DNA from: Myxococcales bacterium
Lineage (GTDB): Bacteria; Myxococcota_A; Polyangia; Polyangiales; Houyiibacteriaceae
NCBI GenBank assembly: GCA_029861865.1
Contig: JAOTYL010000001.1
Location: 434,536 to 498,535, forward strand
DNA: 64,000 bases
Reading direction: 5' to 3'
Part shown: in pieces, positions 8,943 through 16,420 of the stretch
Layout: the number at the start of each line of letters is the position of its first letter
Numbering within the stretch: position 1 is the stretch's first letter
The notes under the pieces: model-generated
Seen by the model: only the letters and a program-made list of their open reading frames with translations
Told to the model about the DNA's origin: nothing
Databases searched by the model: none
Translations under genes and position numbers: made by a program

Positions 8943-9131
8943 AGTCGCGGTATTGCCACGCCGAGGGTTGCCCTGCCAAGGCTTAGAACGGCGGAAAATA
9001 CGAGGAAATACAAACTGGAAAGGTTTCCTGAACGCCAGTGTGCGATCGACTACACAGCGCTCCTGTACAAACGCGAACGTGCCGGGCGCTCGAGGCACGC
9101 CGGCACGTTCGCTGCGGTATTAACCCCTGGT

Positions 9132-9152
9132 AAAAGGGGACTGTCCCCTATT
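9132..9152. repeat. Palindromic repeat, copy 2, overlapping the OmpA-like stop codon
   Basis: AAAAGGGGAC-T-GTCCCCTATT, near-perfect copy of the palindrome at 7965-7985, with the same upstream TTAACCCC. It overlaps the TAA stop (9151-9153) of the minus-strand OmpA-like gene and may serve as its terminator. The arms differ at one position from perfect symmetry. Confidence 0.6.
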
Positions 9153-9909
9153 ACTGGCCGATGGAGGAGAGGTCGGGGAGCTCGTCTAGGTTCGGGACGA
9201 GGGCGATTTCGATGCGGCGGTTTTGTGCGCGACCTTCTTTGGTGTCGTTGGACGCGACCGGCTGGGTGTCCGCGTAGGCAGCTCCCGAGATCCGAGTGGC
9301 TGGGACGCCGTACTCGGTCAGGAGCTTGGTCACGTCGATCGCGCGTGCGCCCGAGAGCTCCCAGTTCGAGGGAAAGCGTGCGGTCCTGATCGGAACGTTG
9401 TCGGTGTGGCCGCCCACCTGGAAGCTACGACCCTTGAGGCTCGCGAGGACGGGACCGACCTCGGCTAGGATCTTGACGCCGTCTTTTTTGAGCTTGGCTT
9501 GGCCGCTCGGGAAGAGAACCGCTTCAGGAAGCTCGATGACCATCTTGTTGCGCACGATGCGGACCTTGAGCTTGCCAGCGTCGATCATCGACTTGAGCTG
9601 CCTCAGCATCGAGTTGTACTCGGCGAGGCGCTTTTGCGCGCGAGCCTCACGTGCGGCGGCTTCGGCGAGCGCGGCCTCCATCGCATTGATCTGGCCCTTC
9701 TGCGCTTTCATGTCGGAGGTGTAGCCGGCGACCAATTTGTTGAGGTTCTCGCGGTCCTTCTTGCACTGTTCGAACGATGCCCCCGTCTCTTGGCTCATCG
9801 CCTCGAGCTCAGCGATTCGGGCGTCCTTCGCCCGTAGCTCGTCCTTTTTACAGCCCGCCGTCAGCATCAGGCCGACGGACAACATCAGTACCCAGCTTGC
9901 TTTATACAT
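9151..9909 (-). CDS. OmpA/MotB-domain lipoprotein, peptidoglycan-binding
   Basis: 252 residues from ATG at 9909, chosen because GGAGG lies 5 nt upstream; an ATG four codons earlier would include the Shine-Dalgarno itself. The signal peptide MYKASWVLMLSVGLMLTA ends at a lipobox (TAGCKK). Residues about 25-115 form a charged coiled coil (KDELRAKDARIAELEAM, EAALAEAAAREARAQKRL). Residues about 130-245 are an OmpA-C/MotB domain with VLFPSGQAKLKKDG, the peptidoglycan-contacting GHTDNVPI and NWELSGARA, and a C-terminal RRIEIAL. It probably bridges the outer membrane to the cell wall. A single gene, not next to motility genes here. Confidence 0.9.
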   Translation of the reverse strand: MYKASWVLMLSVGLMLTAGCKKDELRAKDARIAELEAMSQETGASFEQCKKDRENLNKLVAGYTSDMKAQKGQINAMEAALAEAAAREARAQKRLAEYNSMLRQLKSMIDAGKLKVRIVRNKMVIELPEAVLFPSGQAKLKKDGVKILAEVGPVLASLKGRSFQVGGHTDNVPIRTARFPSNWELSGARAIDVTKLLTEYGVPATRISGAAYADTQPVASNDTKEGRAQNRRIEIALVPNLDELPDLSSIGQ

Positions 9910-10086
9910 ATGCCCCTCCATAAACGAGTTTCACTACTTGGGAGCGGCACCTTATCAAGCACTTGGGGCAAGGCAAGCGGTTGTTTGCTCTTTACGCGCC
10001 AGGGCTCCGGCCCCCACCCCGGTCGCAGTTTTTTCGCCCTCATGGCCGACCAAACCAGACCTCGGCGAGCGAGCCTCAGGGGGCGG

Positions 10087-10641
10087 TCAGTCCTTGGAGA
10101 TCTCGCCTCGACGAAGCTTGCGGTAGAGCTCCAACGAGTCCTTCAGGATTTGGAGCGCAGCCTCGCGGTTTTGCATGCCTTCGACGATGACCTCTTTGTG
10201 CTCGAGCGCTTTGTAGTCTTCGAAGAACCGCTGAATCTCGAGGAGCTTGTGCTTGGGCAAGTCGCCGAGATCGCGCCGGGCTTCGTACTCGGGGTCGTGG
10301 GCGCTGATCGCGATGATCTTGTCGTCGATCCCCTTGTCGTCGCGCATCCGCATCACCCCGATCGCGCGGGCGTACATGATCGTCAAGGGCACCACCGGCT
10401 CTTGGCCGATGACCAGCACATCGAGCGGGTCGCCATCATCGCAAAAGCTTCGGGGGACGAATCCGTAGTTCGCGGGATAGTGGACGGCGCTAAAAAGGAC
10501 GCGGTCGAGCTTGAGAAGGCCGCTCTCCTTGTCGAGCTCGTACTTGTTCTTGCTCCCCGTCGGGACTTCGATGACGACGGGGAAGACCGTATCGAGTTGG
10601 TCTTCGTCGATGTAGACGTCGTGCCAGGGGTGCATGGGCAT
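10087..10641 (-). CDS. ppa: Inorganic pyrophosphatase, family I
   Basis: 184 residues. Hydrolyses pyrophosphate to two phosphates, pulling biosynthetic reactions forward; cytoplasmic, magnesium dependent. Signature residues are visible: [17 protein letters not shown] for substrate contact, [23 protein letters not shown] with the metal-binding Asp cluster, and DDKIIAIS. The start could be ATG 10641 or ATG 10635; an AAGGAGGGG motif lies 14-20 nt upstream inside the end of the preceding gene. The neighbour at 10649-11143 ends only 7 bp before, so the two are probably one operon. Confidence 0.95.
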   Translation of the reverse strand: MPMHPWHDVYIDEDQLDTVFPVVIEVPTGSKNKYELDKESGLLKLDRVLFSAVHYPANYGFVPRSFCDDGDPLDVLVIGQEPVVPLTIMYARAIGVMRMRDDKGIDDKIIAISAHDPEYEARRDLGDLPKHKLLEIQRFFEDYKALEHKEVIVEGMQNREAALQILKDSLELYRKLRRGEISKD

Positions 10642-10648
10642 TGGGCGA

Positions 10649-11143
10649 CTAGCCCCTCCTTACGTCGAAAGGGTTCGGGTTCCGCATGCGATAGGCGAGC
10701 AACAACGGGATGACGCCGTACGGGCCGTTGAACGCCCAGAACACGAGCGGATTTCCCGGAGGGGGGCCGATCCAATACTCGGCGATGTAAAACTCGATGA
10801 CCCCGTGCATCATCGCGCCGACATAAAGGAACGCCGGAATTCGGATCCAGTTCTTCCCTTTGACGAAGGCGTAGACCAGCAAAACATAGAACGGGCCGTA
10901 CACCATTCCCGAGATGCCGGTGTTGATGCGGATGTAGTCGTGATCGGCGAGGAAGAAGTGGTCCTGGGCGACCTCTCCGTACCATCGGTTGGCGCGAGAC
11001 CAAAAGGCGTCGCCTTCGAGGAGCCCGAGCGCATGCCAGGAATCCGAGAAAAACGATGAGAATGCAAAGAACGAAAAGCACGCGACGAAAAACCAGTCCC
11101 GAGGCCGCGCGCTGAGGGGACTACCGGTGCTCGATGGACTCAT
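10649..11143 (-). CDS. EXPERA-like (emopamil-binding/TMEM97-type) membrane protein
   Basis: 164 residues from ATG at 11143, which follows CGGAGA by 6 nt; an upstream extension is unlikely. Four hydrophobic segments are predictable by eye: [47 protein letters not shown] and [15 protein letters not shown]. The pattern of short polar loops with a late [12 protein letters not shown] and conserved Glu/Trp residues resembles the EXPERA fold of sterol isomerases and TMEM97. In bacteria the substrate is unknown; a lipid or isoprenoid ligand is plausible. It precedes ppa with overlapping translation signals, so both are likely coexpressed. Confidence 0.6.
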   Translation of the reverse strand: MSPSSTGSPLSARPRDWFFVACFSFFAFSSFFSDSWHALGLLEGDAFWSRANRWYGEVAQDHFFLADHDYIRINTGISGMVYGPFYVLLVYAFVKGKNWIRIPAFLYVGAMMHGVIEFYIAEYWIGPPPGNPLVFWAFNGPYGVIPLLLAYRMRNPNPFDVRRG

Positions 11144-11204
11144 GCGATCTCCGTGAAAGCCGCTTCTTATATCATCGGGGACGCAGGGCTTGCTAGGGCG
11201 AGGT

Positions 11205-11864
11205 TCACCATTCGAGAATTGGCCAGCGTCGCCTTTTTGCGGCCCGGCGCAAACGCGGGTCGGGCGCGATGACGCGTGGGTTTCCGACCGCATCCAACAT
11301 GGGGAAGTCGGTCAGCGAGTCGCTGTAGAAGAAGCAGTCGGCGAGGTTGATTCCGCGCTCGCCGGCCCACGCTCGGGCTCGTTTGACCTTGCCCGGCCCG
11401 TAACAGAGCGGCGACACGACCGTGCCATCGAGCTTACCAGCGGCGTCGGTGGGGAAATCGTTGGCCAGAAAATCATCGAGACCCCAGGTGTCACGTGCGA
11501 CTCGAGCGGCGAACACCGACGCGCTGGTCAACAAGACGAGCTGATGCTGTTGCTTGCGATGCTCGTCGAGCGCCCGGCTCGCCCCGGGTCGCAAGTGATG
11601 CGCGACCTCACGAAGAAACCATCGCTTGGTTTCGTATTGGAGGTCTTCGTAACGCCGTCCCCGATAGTGCGCGACGGCTTCGTTGAATGCGGTCTCGATG
11701 TCGATCAGCGACAGGTGATAGAGAACGTTCCACACGGCGACACGCCCGAACTGCTTGGGCGAGATGTTGCCACTCAGGAGCTCGTGCTTGGCCCAGAGCG
11801 TGCCGCTGTTCACGCCGAGCAGGGTGCGGTCGAGGTCGAAAAACGCGGCGATCTTTTGGTCCAA
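11205..11864 (-). CDS. HAD-superfamily IB phosphatase (SerB-like)
   Basis: About 219 residues if translation starts at the TTG at 11864 (MDQKIAAFFDLDRTLL); no ATG is present in frame near the conserved start, so the start is uncertain. HAD motifs are complete: DLDRT (motif I nucleophile and acid/base Asp), LLTSAS (motif II), Lys in GPGKVKRA (motif III) and YSDSLTDFPML (motif IV, metal Asp). The helical cap between motifs I and II (LWAKHELLSGNISPKQFGR) matches the IB subfamily often called HAD-IB hydrolase, related to phosphoserine phosphatase and lysophosphatidate phosphatases. Substrate unknown. Divergent from the SDR gene, with 115 bp between starts. Confidence 0.82.
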   Translation of the reverse strand: MDQKIAAFFDLDRTLLGVNSGTLWAKHELLSGNISPKQFGRVAVWNVLYHLSLIDIETAFNEAVAHYRGRRYEDLQYETKRWFLREVAHHLRPGASRALDEHRKQQHQLVLLTSASVFAARVARDTWGLDDFLANDFPTDAAGKLDGTVVSPLCYGPGKVKRARAWAGERGINLADCFFYSDSLTDFPMLDAVGNPRVIAPDPRLRRAAKRRRWPILEW

Positions 11865-11979
11865 GGTTGAGCATCTATCCTGCTTTGCGCCCCGGTTCCA
11901 CCGGTTTTGCGAGATTGCGATGTCGACGGTTGCGCCAGGCGACCCGATGGCCGAGATTAGCCGCCGGAGAAAGCCGTCT

Positions 11980-12795
11980 ATGATTTTGGACCGTTTCAAG
12001 GTGACCGATCGGGTGGCCGTCATCACCGGCGCGGGTCGGGGGATTGGCCGGGGGATCGCGATCGCGTTGGCCCAAGCCGGAGCGGATGTCGTGCTCGCCG
12101 CCCGCCGTGAAAATACGCTCCAAGAGGTGGCGAGCATCGTTGAAAACGCGGGACGGCGGGCCTTGGTGGTGCCGACCGATGCGCTGGTGCCCGAACAGCT
12201 CGACCGACTCGTCGAGCGTGCGCTTGGGGAGCTCGGTGGGGTCGACTTCTTGGTGAACAACGTCGGAGGGACCCTTCCAGGGCCGGCGCTTCAATGTACC
12301 GACGACGAATTCAACAAGTCGTTCCACTTCAACGTGACGACCGCGCTTCATCTGTCGCGGATGCTTGCGCCCTCGATGGCGGAGCGGGGGCATGGTGCCA
12401 TCGTGAACATCTCGTCCGGGCTTTCCCACCTGGTCGACCACGGGTTCGTCGCCTACGGAACGGCCAAAGCCGCGATGGCCCATATGACGAGGCTGCTTGC
12501 GCACGAGTGGGCACCGCACGTTCGCGTCAACGCGATCGCGGTGGGCGCGACCGAGACCGATGCGCTTGCGATGGTGACGGCCGACAAAGCGCTCGCAAAG
12601 CAGATGATCGACCTCACGCCGATGGGGCGGCTCGGGACCGTCGAGGACATCGGCGCCGCGGCGCTCTATCTCTTGTCGCCAGCCGGGAGCTGGGTCACCG
12701 GGAAGGTCTTGGAGGTCGATGGCGGGACGGTCGCGTCGAACTGGCCGTTCGCGATGCCAAGCGGGCTTCGCGGGCCCAACGACGCGTCCACCTGA
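11980..12795 (+). CDS. Short-chain dehydrogenase/reductase (SDR)
   Basis: 271 residues from ATG at 11980, supported by CGGAGAAAG about 7 nt upstream; earlier in-frame ATGs overlap the divergent promoter region. The Rossmann motif TGAGRGIG, NNVG (variant of NNAG), catalytic Ser in NISSG and YGTAK (Tyr-x3-Lys) are all present, and the C-terminal GSWVTGKVLEVDGG is typical of FabG-like and hydroxysteroid-type reductases. It reduces or oxidises a carbonyl or alcohol with NAD(P)H; substrate unknown. The next gene starts 10 bp later with its Shine-Dalgarno overlapping this stop codon, so SDR and MDR are one operon and probably serve the same pathway. Confidence 0.9.
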   Translation: MILDRFKVTDRVAVITGAGRGIGRGIAIALAQAGADVVLAARRENTLQEVASIVENAGRRALVVPTDALVPEQLDRLVERALGELGGVDFLVNNVGGTLPGPALQCTDDEFNKSFHFNVTTALHLSRMLAPSMAERGHGAIVNISSGLSHLVDHGFVAYGTAKAAMAHMTRLLAHEWAPHVRVNAIAVGATETDALAMVTADKALAKQMIDLTPMGRLGTVEDIGAAALYLLSPAGSWVTGKVLEVDGGTVASNWPFAMPSGLRGPNDAST

Positions 12796-12805
12796 GGAGG
12801 TTCCG

Positions 12806-13864
12806 ATGAAGTCTGCCTGGATCCAGTCCTTCACCAACGACCCTGCCGAGGTCGAGCTTCGGCAAGTGGACCCGCCCACACCAGGTGCGGGCCAGGTTCT
12901 GGTGCGCATGCGGATGGCGCCAGTGAACCCGTCAGACTTCAACTACATCGAGGGGACCTACCAAAGCGGCTTTGCTCGACTGATCTGGAATCAGGGGGCG
13001 GACCGACCGAGCGACCGACACGGCAATCCCCCGTTCCCGTGGCCACCGTATTCGCTCGGCGTCGAGGGGGTGGGGGTCGTTGAAAAGGCGGGCCGCGGCT
13101 TTCTCGGGAAACGATTGGTCGGCAAGCGTGTCGCGGTGGTGAGTGGGCCCCCGAACGGAACTTGGCAAGAGCACACCCTCATCGATGCGCAGCGTGCGTT
13201 TCCGGTTCCGCGAGGGCTCACAGATGAGCAAGCGTGCTCGTTTTTCGTGAATCCGCTGACCGCTCTGGCCCTCATTCGGCATGTCTTGCAAGTGCCCGCG
13301 GGGGCTACGGTGTTGCAGACCGCTGCGGGCTCTGCCCTCGCCGGGATGGTTCGCAATCTTGCGCGGGACGATCGATTTTCTGTGATCGATGTCGTGCGAA
13401 GTCGAGCGGGCGCCGAACGCCTTCGGCAAAGCGGCTCCGAGTATATCGTGGCCCTCGAGGATGAAGATCTCGTCGGGGCGGTGCATCGCGTGGCGCCCGG
13501 CGGCGTGGCGTTCGTGTTGGATTGCGTGGGAGGACCGACCGGCTCCGATGCGCTCCGATGCTTAAAGCCAGGCGGGCGTATGGTTTGTTACGGAACGCTC
13601 AGCGGGCAGCCCCTTTCGTTGCCACCCCGCGACTTGATGATGCCGATGACCCGCATCGAGGGGTTCTACTTGCCGGCGTTCTTGGCCGATCGCTCGTTAT
13701 TGCAGCGCCTGGGGCTGGTCCGGAAAACCGCAAAGTTGATCGAGCAAGGGGTCCTCGATACGCCGGTCGAGCAAACCTATCGACTCGATGCGCTTCACCA
13801 GGCGCTCGATCACGCACGCCGACCGGGGCGCACGGGCAAGGTGCTGCTCGATATGTCGCCGTAG
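12806..13864 (+). CDS. Zinc-free MDR oxidoreductase (quinone/enoyl reductase-like)
   Basis: 352 residues from ATG at 12806, with TGAGGAGG 5-6 nt before. Medium-chain dehydrogenase family: N-terminal GroES-like domain (PVNPSDFNYIEGTY, GVEGVGVVEKAG), nucleotide-binding domain (TVLQTAAGSALAGMVRNLA), and C-terminal GGRMVCYGTLSGQPLSL. No zinc-binding Cys/His set is seen. It most resembles NADPH:quinone reductases and mitochondrial-type trans-2-enoyl-CoA reductases. Coupled with the SDR before it, a role in lipid or polyketide-like reduction is an inference. Confidence 0.87.
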   Translation: MKSAWIQSFTNDPAEVELRQVDPPTPGAGQVLVRMRMAPVNPSDFNYIEGTYQSGFARLIWNQGADRPSDRHGNPPFPWPPYSLGVEGVGVVEKAGRGFLGKRLVGKRVAVVSGPPNGTWQEHTLIDAQRAFPVPRGLTDEQACSFFVNPLTALALIRHVLQVPAGATVLQTAAGSALAGMVRNLARDDRFSVIDVVRSRAGAERLRQSGSEYIVALEDEDLVGAVHRVAPGGVAFVLDCVGGPTGSDALRCLKPGGRMVCYGTLSGQPLSLPPRDLMMPMTRIEGFYLPAFLADRSLLQRLGLVRKTAKLIEQGVLDTPVEQTYRLDALHQALDHARRPGRTGKVLLDMSP

Positions 13865-13885
13865 AGCGACTTCCGCCCGGGTTTG

Positions 13886-14629
13886 CTAGGGCTTCTTGGT
13901 CTTGTCGGAATCGGGTGCTCGGGGGCTCACCAAGCCGAGGCGCCCCTCCTGGAGCATTTGCTCGAGCGCTTTTTGGATTTCGTGTGCGAACACCACCGAG
14001 GCCGCGTCGAGGGCAACCGGCTTCAACGCACTCAGAAGGTCGCTCGACCCGTCGATGAACCGGTCGTGCATGTGCTCGTGAAAGTAGAGGCTCAGCTCTT
14101 TGGCTGCCTTCGACAGATGCTTGGACAGGATGGTCGTCGCCTCTTGCGCGGTTTCGATGTCGATCCCGTGGCGCTCCAACGTCAGGGCCATGTTCAAGAG
14201 CGCCGGGCTTCGGACGAGATACTGGTTCCCCTCGCGTTCGAGCAGGCCCGTCTTGAGGAGCGCGGCGAGCAAGCCGGGCGGGCGGCCCTCGAGGCGGGCC
14301 TGGATTTGGGATTCACTCAAGAGCTCCGGAACATCCTCGCTCCAAGGCGTACGAAGCTCGGCCTCGAAGCCGAACCAATCCTCCATCGAGGTCCGGCCCG
14401 CGTCGAGTTGATCGAGCAGGTTCCGAATCGCCCGTATCTGGAGGCCTCGATCCTGGAGCCGTGCGATGAGCTCCAACCGCTCGACATGGGCCTGGCCGTA
14501 AAAGGCTTTGCGCCCACGCCGAGCAGGCGAGGGGAGCGCGCACTTGCTCTGATAAAAACGAATCGTGCGGCTCGGGACGCCGGTGAGGGCGGCGAGCTCG
14601 TCGATCGTGTAGGTGGCCTCGTCCCCCAT
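13886..14629 (-). CDS. MerR-family transcriptional regulator
   Basis: 247 residues from ATG at 14629. Residues about 5-75 are a MerR-type winged helix (YTIDELAALTGVPSRTIRFYQ, FYGQAHVERLELIARLQDRGLQIRAIRNLLDQL). The long C-terminal part (about 90-240) is helical, lacks the Cys of metal sensors, and does not match a known ligand domain I can name. Its start overlaps the stop of the 37-aa gene upstream by one base (TAATG), so it is translationally coupled. A consensus sigma-70 promoter with an 18-bp dyad between its -35 and -10 boxes (14764-14792) precedes the pair, the classic position for MerR-type control, so autoregulation is likely. Effector and other targets unknown. Confidence 0.88.
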   Translation of the reverse strand: MGDEATYTIDELAALTGVPSRTIRFYQSKCALPSPARRGRKAFYGQAHVERLELIARLQDRGLQIRAIRNLLDQLDAGRTSMEDWFGFEAELRTPWSEDVPELLSESQIQARLEGRPPGLLAALLKTGLLEREGNQYLVRSPALLNMALTLERHGIDIETAQEATTILSKHLSKAAKELSLYFHEHMHDRFIDGSSDLLSALKPVALDAASVVFAHEIQKALEQMLQEGRLGLVSPRAPDSDKTKKP

Positions 14630-14742
14630 TATGCGTGGGCTTTCTTCCAACCGCGAGCCACCTGGCTTGAAAGGAAGCCAGGCAGAATGGCCGCGGCCGC
14701 GAAAGCCGCCCACGCTCCAAGCGTGAACCATACAAATTCCAT
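14629..14742 (-). CDS. Small single-pass membrane protein, 37 aa, coupled to MerR regulator
   Basis: Found by reading the leader of the MerR gene. ATG at 14742 follows AGGAGG at 6 nt spacing, and the frame runs 37 codons to a TAA that overlaps the MerR ATG as TAATG. The peptide starts MEFVWFTLGAWAAFAAAAIL, then PGFLSSQVARGWKKAHA: one hydrophobic helix and a basic cytoplasmic tail, so inner-membrane with positive side inside. It is the first gene after the promoter at 14764-14792. It could be a small regulator or membrane sensor partner of the MerR protein; function is inference. Confidence 0.65.
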   Translation of the reverse strand: MEFVWFTLGAWAAFAAAAILPGFLSSQVARGWKKAHA

Positions 14743-14763
14743 TCTGCACCTCCTATTGGTGCA

Positions 14764-14792
14764 TTTATAACTATGACAGTCTAAGCTGTCAA
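14764..14792 (-). promoter_or_regulatory. Sigma-70-type promoter of the small-protein/MerR operon
   Basis: On the minus strand TTGACA (14787-14792) and TATAAA (14764-14769) are separated by exactly 17 bp, nearly the consensus of housekeeping promoters. The ATG of the 37-aa gene lies 21 bp downstream of the -10 box. Confidence 0.8.
14774..14791. promoter_or_regulatory. 18-bp dyad operator within promoter spacer
   Basis: TGACAG-TCTAAG-CTGTCA: perfect 6-bp arms around a 6-bp centre, placed between the -35 and -10 boxes and overlapping the -35 box. MerR proteins bind such spacer dyads, so this is the likely site of autoregulation. Confidence 0.7.
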
Positions 14793-14910
14793 GTTTAGGA
14801 GGCCTGGTATTCTCCGAAACGTTATTGGTTTCAGGTACTTAGGGAACTAGTCAGAAACGGACATCGATACTGGGTATCATTAGAGTGACACGCGTACAGC
14901 CCCAAACGGG

Positions 14911-15030
14911 CGCTGACACTGACACTGGCACTGGCACTGGCACTGACGCTGACACTGGCACTGGCACTGGCACTGACGCTGACACTGGCACTGACGCTGA
15001 CACTGGCACTGACGCTGACATCGGCACTGC
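14911..15030 (+). repeat. Hexanucleotide tandem array I (solo, 18 perfect-phase units plus decayed end)
   Basis: Eighteen consecutive units of CRCTGR (CGCTGA, CACTGA, CACTGG) run from 14911 to 15018 in exact 6-bp register, followed by CATCGG and CACTGC. Higher-order structure is visible: a CGCTGA-CACTGG-CACTGA triplet repeats towards the right end. The array lies between the divergent MerR operon and uspA, ending 36 bp before the uspA start. Same repeat family as the arrays at 30846, 31806, 49948, 60959 and 61859, but here no four-helix-bundle genes are present. Confidence 0.95.
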
Positions 15031-15065
15031 CCCGGCACAGCAATTGCACGTATCGTGAGTTAGAA

Positions 15066-15509
15066 ATGAAGCCCCTCATCGTTGTCTGCACCGATTTCTC
15101 GGCTTGTTCCGAGAAGGCTCTGCAACGTGGCGCGGAGATCGCAGCCCGTGAGGACACGCGTGTGTTCCTCATCCACGTCTGCGGCCCGCGAAAAGGCCCC
15201 GCACCCGGGGCCCCCGAGTGGGACAGCAAGCTCTGGTACGACGACGCGATGGGTGAGCTGAAACGAGCGCGTCACAAGCACTTCAGCGATTTGTCCGATA
15301 CCGACGTCCAGTACGACGCGATTCCGAGCGCGCATCCCGCCAGCGCGATTTGCAAGATCGCCAAGGAAACGGCGGCCAGCCTGATCGTGCTCGGCTCCCA
15401 CGGGCGCACCGGCCTGCTCCGTCAATTGCTCGGCAGCGTGGCCGAAACTACCGTTCGCCACGCGCCGTGCAGTGTCTTCGTCGTTCGGGACGACCCTGAG
15501 CGGGCTTGA
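15066..15509 (+). CDS. Universal stress protein, UspA family
   Basis: 147 residues, single Usp domain. The N-terminal strand PLIVVCTDFSACSEKAL carries the Asp that contacts adenine, and the C-terminal LGSHGRTGLLRQLLGSVAE fits the ATP-binding G-2X-G-9X-G(S/T) signature. Such proteins bind ATP, often dimerise, and support survival in stress or slow growth. Cytoplasmic. The start is ATG at 15066; array I ends 36 bp upstream, so the array is in or near its promoter and 5' leader. It converges with the small coiled-coil gene at 15513. Confidence 0.9.
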   Translation: MKPLIVVCTDFSACSEKALQRGAEIAAREDTRVFLIHVCGPRKGPAPGAPEWDSKLWYDDAMGELKRARHKHFSDLSDTDVQYDAIPSAHPASAICKIAKETAASLIVLGSHGRTGLLRQLLGSVAETTVRHAPCSVFVVRDDPERA

Positions 15510-15512
15510 GCT

Positions 15513-15776
15513 TTACTTGATCTTGTTTTTGATGTTGAGCAGGCGCTGCTTGATGTCGTTGCCCAACGCCTTGAGCTCTTCGCCCACCTCATCGGCCTTC
15601 GCGTCGAAACGCTGCTCGAAGTCCTCGAGGCGCGGCTGAATCTCGTTCCACGCATCTTTCGCGTCCATGCCGGCAAGGTGCAGCTTCACCTTAATCTCGT
15701 CCGCCATGCGCCTTAAGTCGTTTCGGGTATCTTCGAGGTCTTGCTTCAGGGTCTTGTCTGCTTCTTGCGCGCTCAT
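15513..15776 (-). CDS. Small charged coiled-coil protein
   Basis: 87 residues from ATG at 15776, with AAGGAG 7 nt upstream. The whole sequence is highly charged and helical (LKQDLEDTRNDLRRMADEIKVKLHLAGMDAKDAWNEI, read in parts), with no signal peptide or membrane segment. It resembles small stress-associated helical proteins found near Usp and CBS genes, but I do not recognise a named family. Ends 3 bp from the uspA stop, convergent. Confidence 0.75.
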   Translation of the reverse strand: MSAQEADKTLKQDLEDTRNDLRRMADEIKVKLHLAGMDAKDAWNEIQPRLEDFEQRFDAKADEVGEELKALGNDIKQRLLNIKNKIK

Positions 15777-16027
15777 GGTGTTCTCCTTGAGAGGCTAGAG
15801 GTGTACCAGCGGTGCATCGAATGTGCCAAGCCCCGCCCGCCCTGCCCGGGCTTTTTTGGACGGGCCTCAGGCGCAGCTTCTTCGCCGGGAGCCGGCGATG
15901 CGCAGGATTCGCGTCGAGACCCTCGGGATTACCGAAATCGCGCCGGCGTTGGCGGGCCGAGACGCCTCGTGCTGGGATGCCCGGTCAGAGCGTGGCGGAC
16001 GCGGCCGAACGTGGTACAGCTCGGCGC

Positions 16028-16420
16028 ATGGACCCGAATGCGCCGATCGCCGAGTACATGACCCCCCTCCCGCACACGGTGGGCAGTGAGCAAACGATCA
16101 CGTTCGCTCAGCAAATGATGCAGAAGTACGGTATCCGCCACTTACCTGTGTTGCACGGTGGGGAGCTCTACGGCATCGTCAGCGACCGGGACCTCGGAAT
16201 GATCGCCGGTCTCAACGAGGTGAATCCGGACTCGACGACGGTTGAAGAGGCGATGACGCAAGAAGCGTACACCGTCTCCCCAGAGACCCCCCTCATCGAC
16301 GTGCTCAAGCAGATGCTCGAGCACAAATACGGGTCGGCAGTCGTGATTGAAGGCATGAAGATCATCGGGATCTTCACGACTCACGACTCGCTGAAGCTAC
16401 TCGTGGAGAACGCCGTCTAG
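16028..16420 (+). CDS. CBS-domain pair protein
   Basis: 130 residues from ATG at 16028 (MDPNAPIAEYMTPLP); the upstream extension of the frame is low-complexity and lacks a start signal. It consists of two CBS motifs in tandem: YMTPLPHTVGSEQTITFAQ with HLPVLHGGELYGIVSDRDL, then AMTQEAYTVSPETPLIDVL with VVIEGMKIIGIFTTHD. CBS pairs bind adenosyl ligands and act as energy sensors; a stand-alone protein like this is a regulator or stress factor of unknown partner. Its last four bases overlap the end of the convergent GDPD gene. Confidence 0.88.
   Translation: MDPNAPIAEYMTPLPHTVGSEQTITFAQQMMQKYGIRHLPVLHGGELYGIVSDRDLGMIAGLNEVNPDSTTVEEAMTQEAYTVSPETPLIDVLKQMLEHKYGSAVVIEGMKIIGIFTTHDSLKLLVENAV

Noticed and set aside
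10649..11293. Longer start for the EXPERA-like protein at 11293
   Set aside because: The upstream part is low-complexity and the ATG at 11143 has a good Shine-Dalgarno.
12032..12260. N-terminal extension of the HAD phosphatase frame to 12260
   Set aside because: The extra region is antisense to the SDR gene and Ser/Arg-rich; a TTG start at 11864 fits the domain.
14831..15229. Minus-strand frame with Ser-Val-Ser-Ala repeats
   Set aside because: Array I read in reverse plus antisense of uspA.
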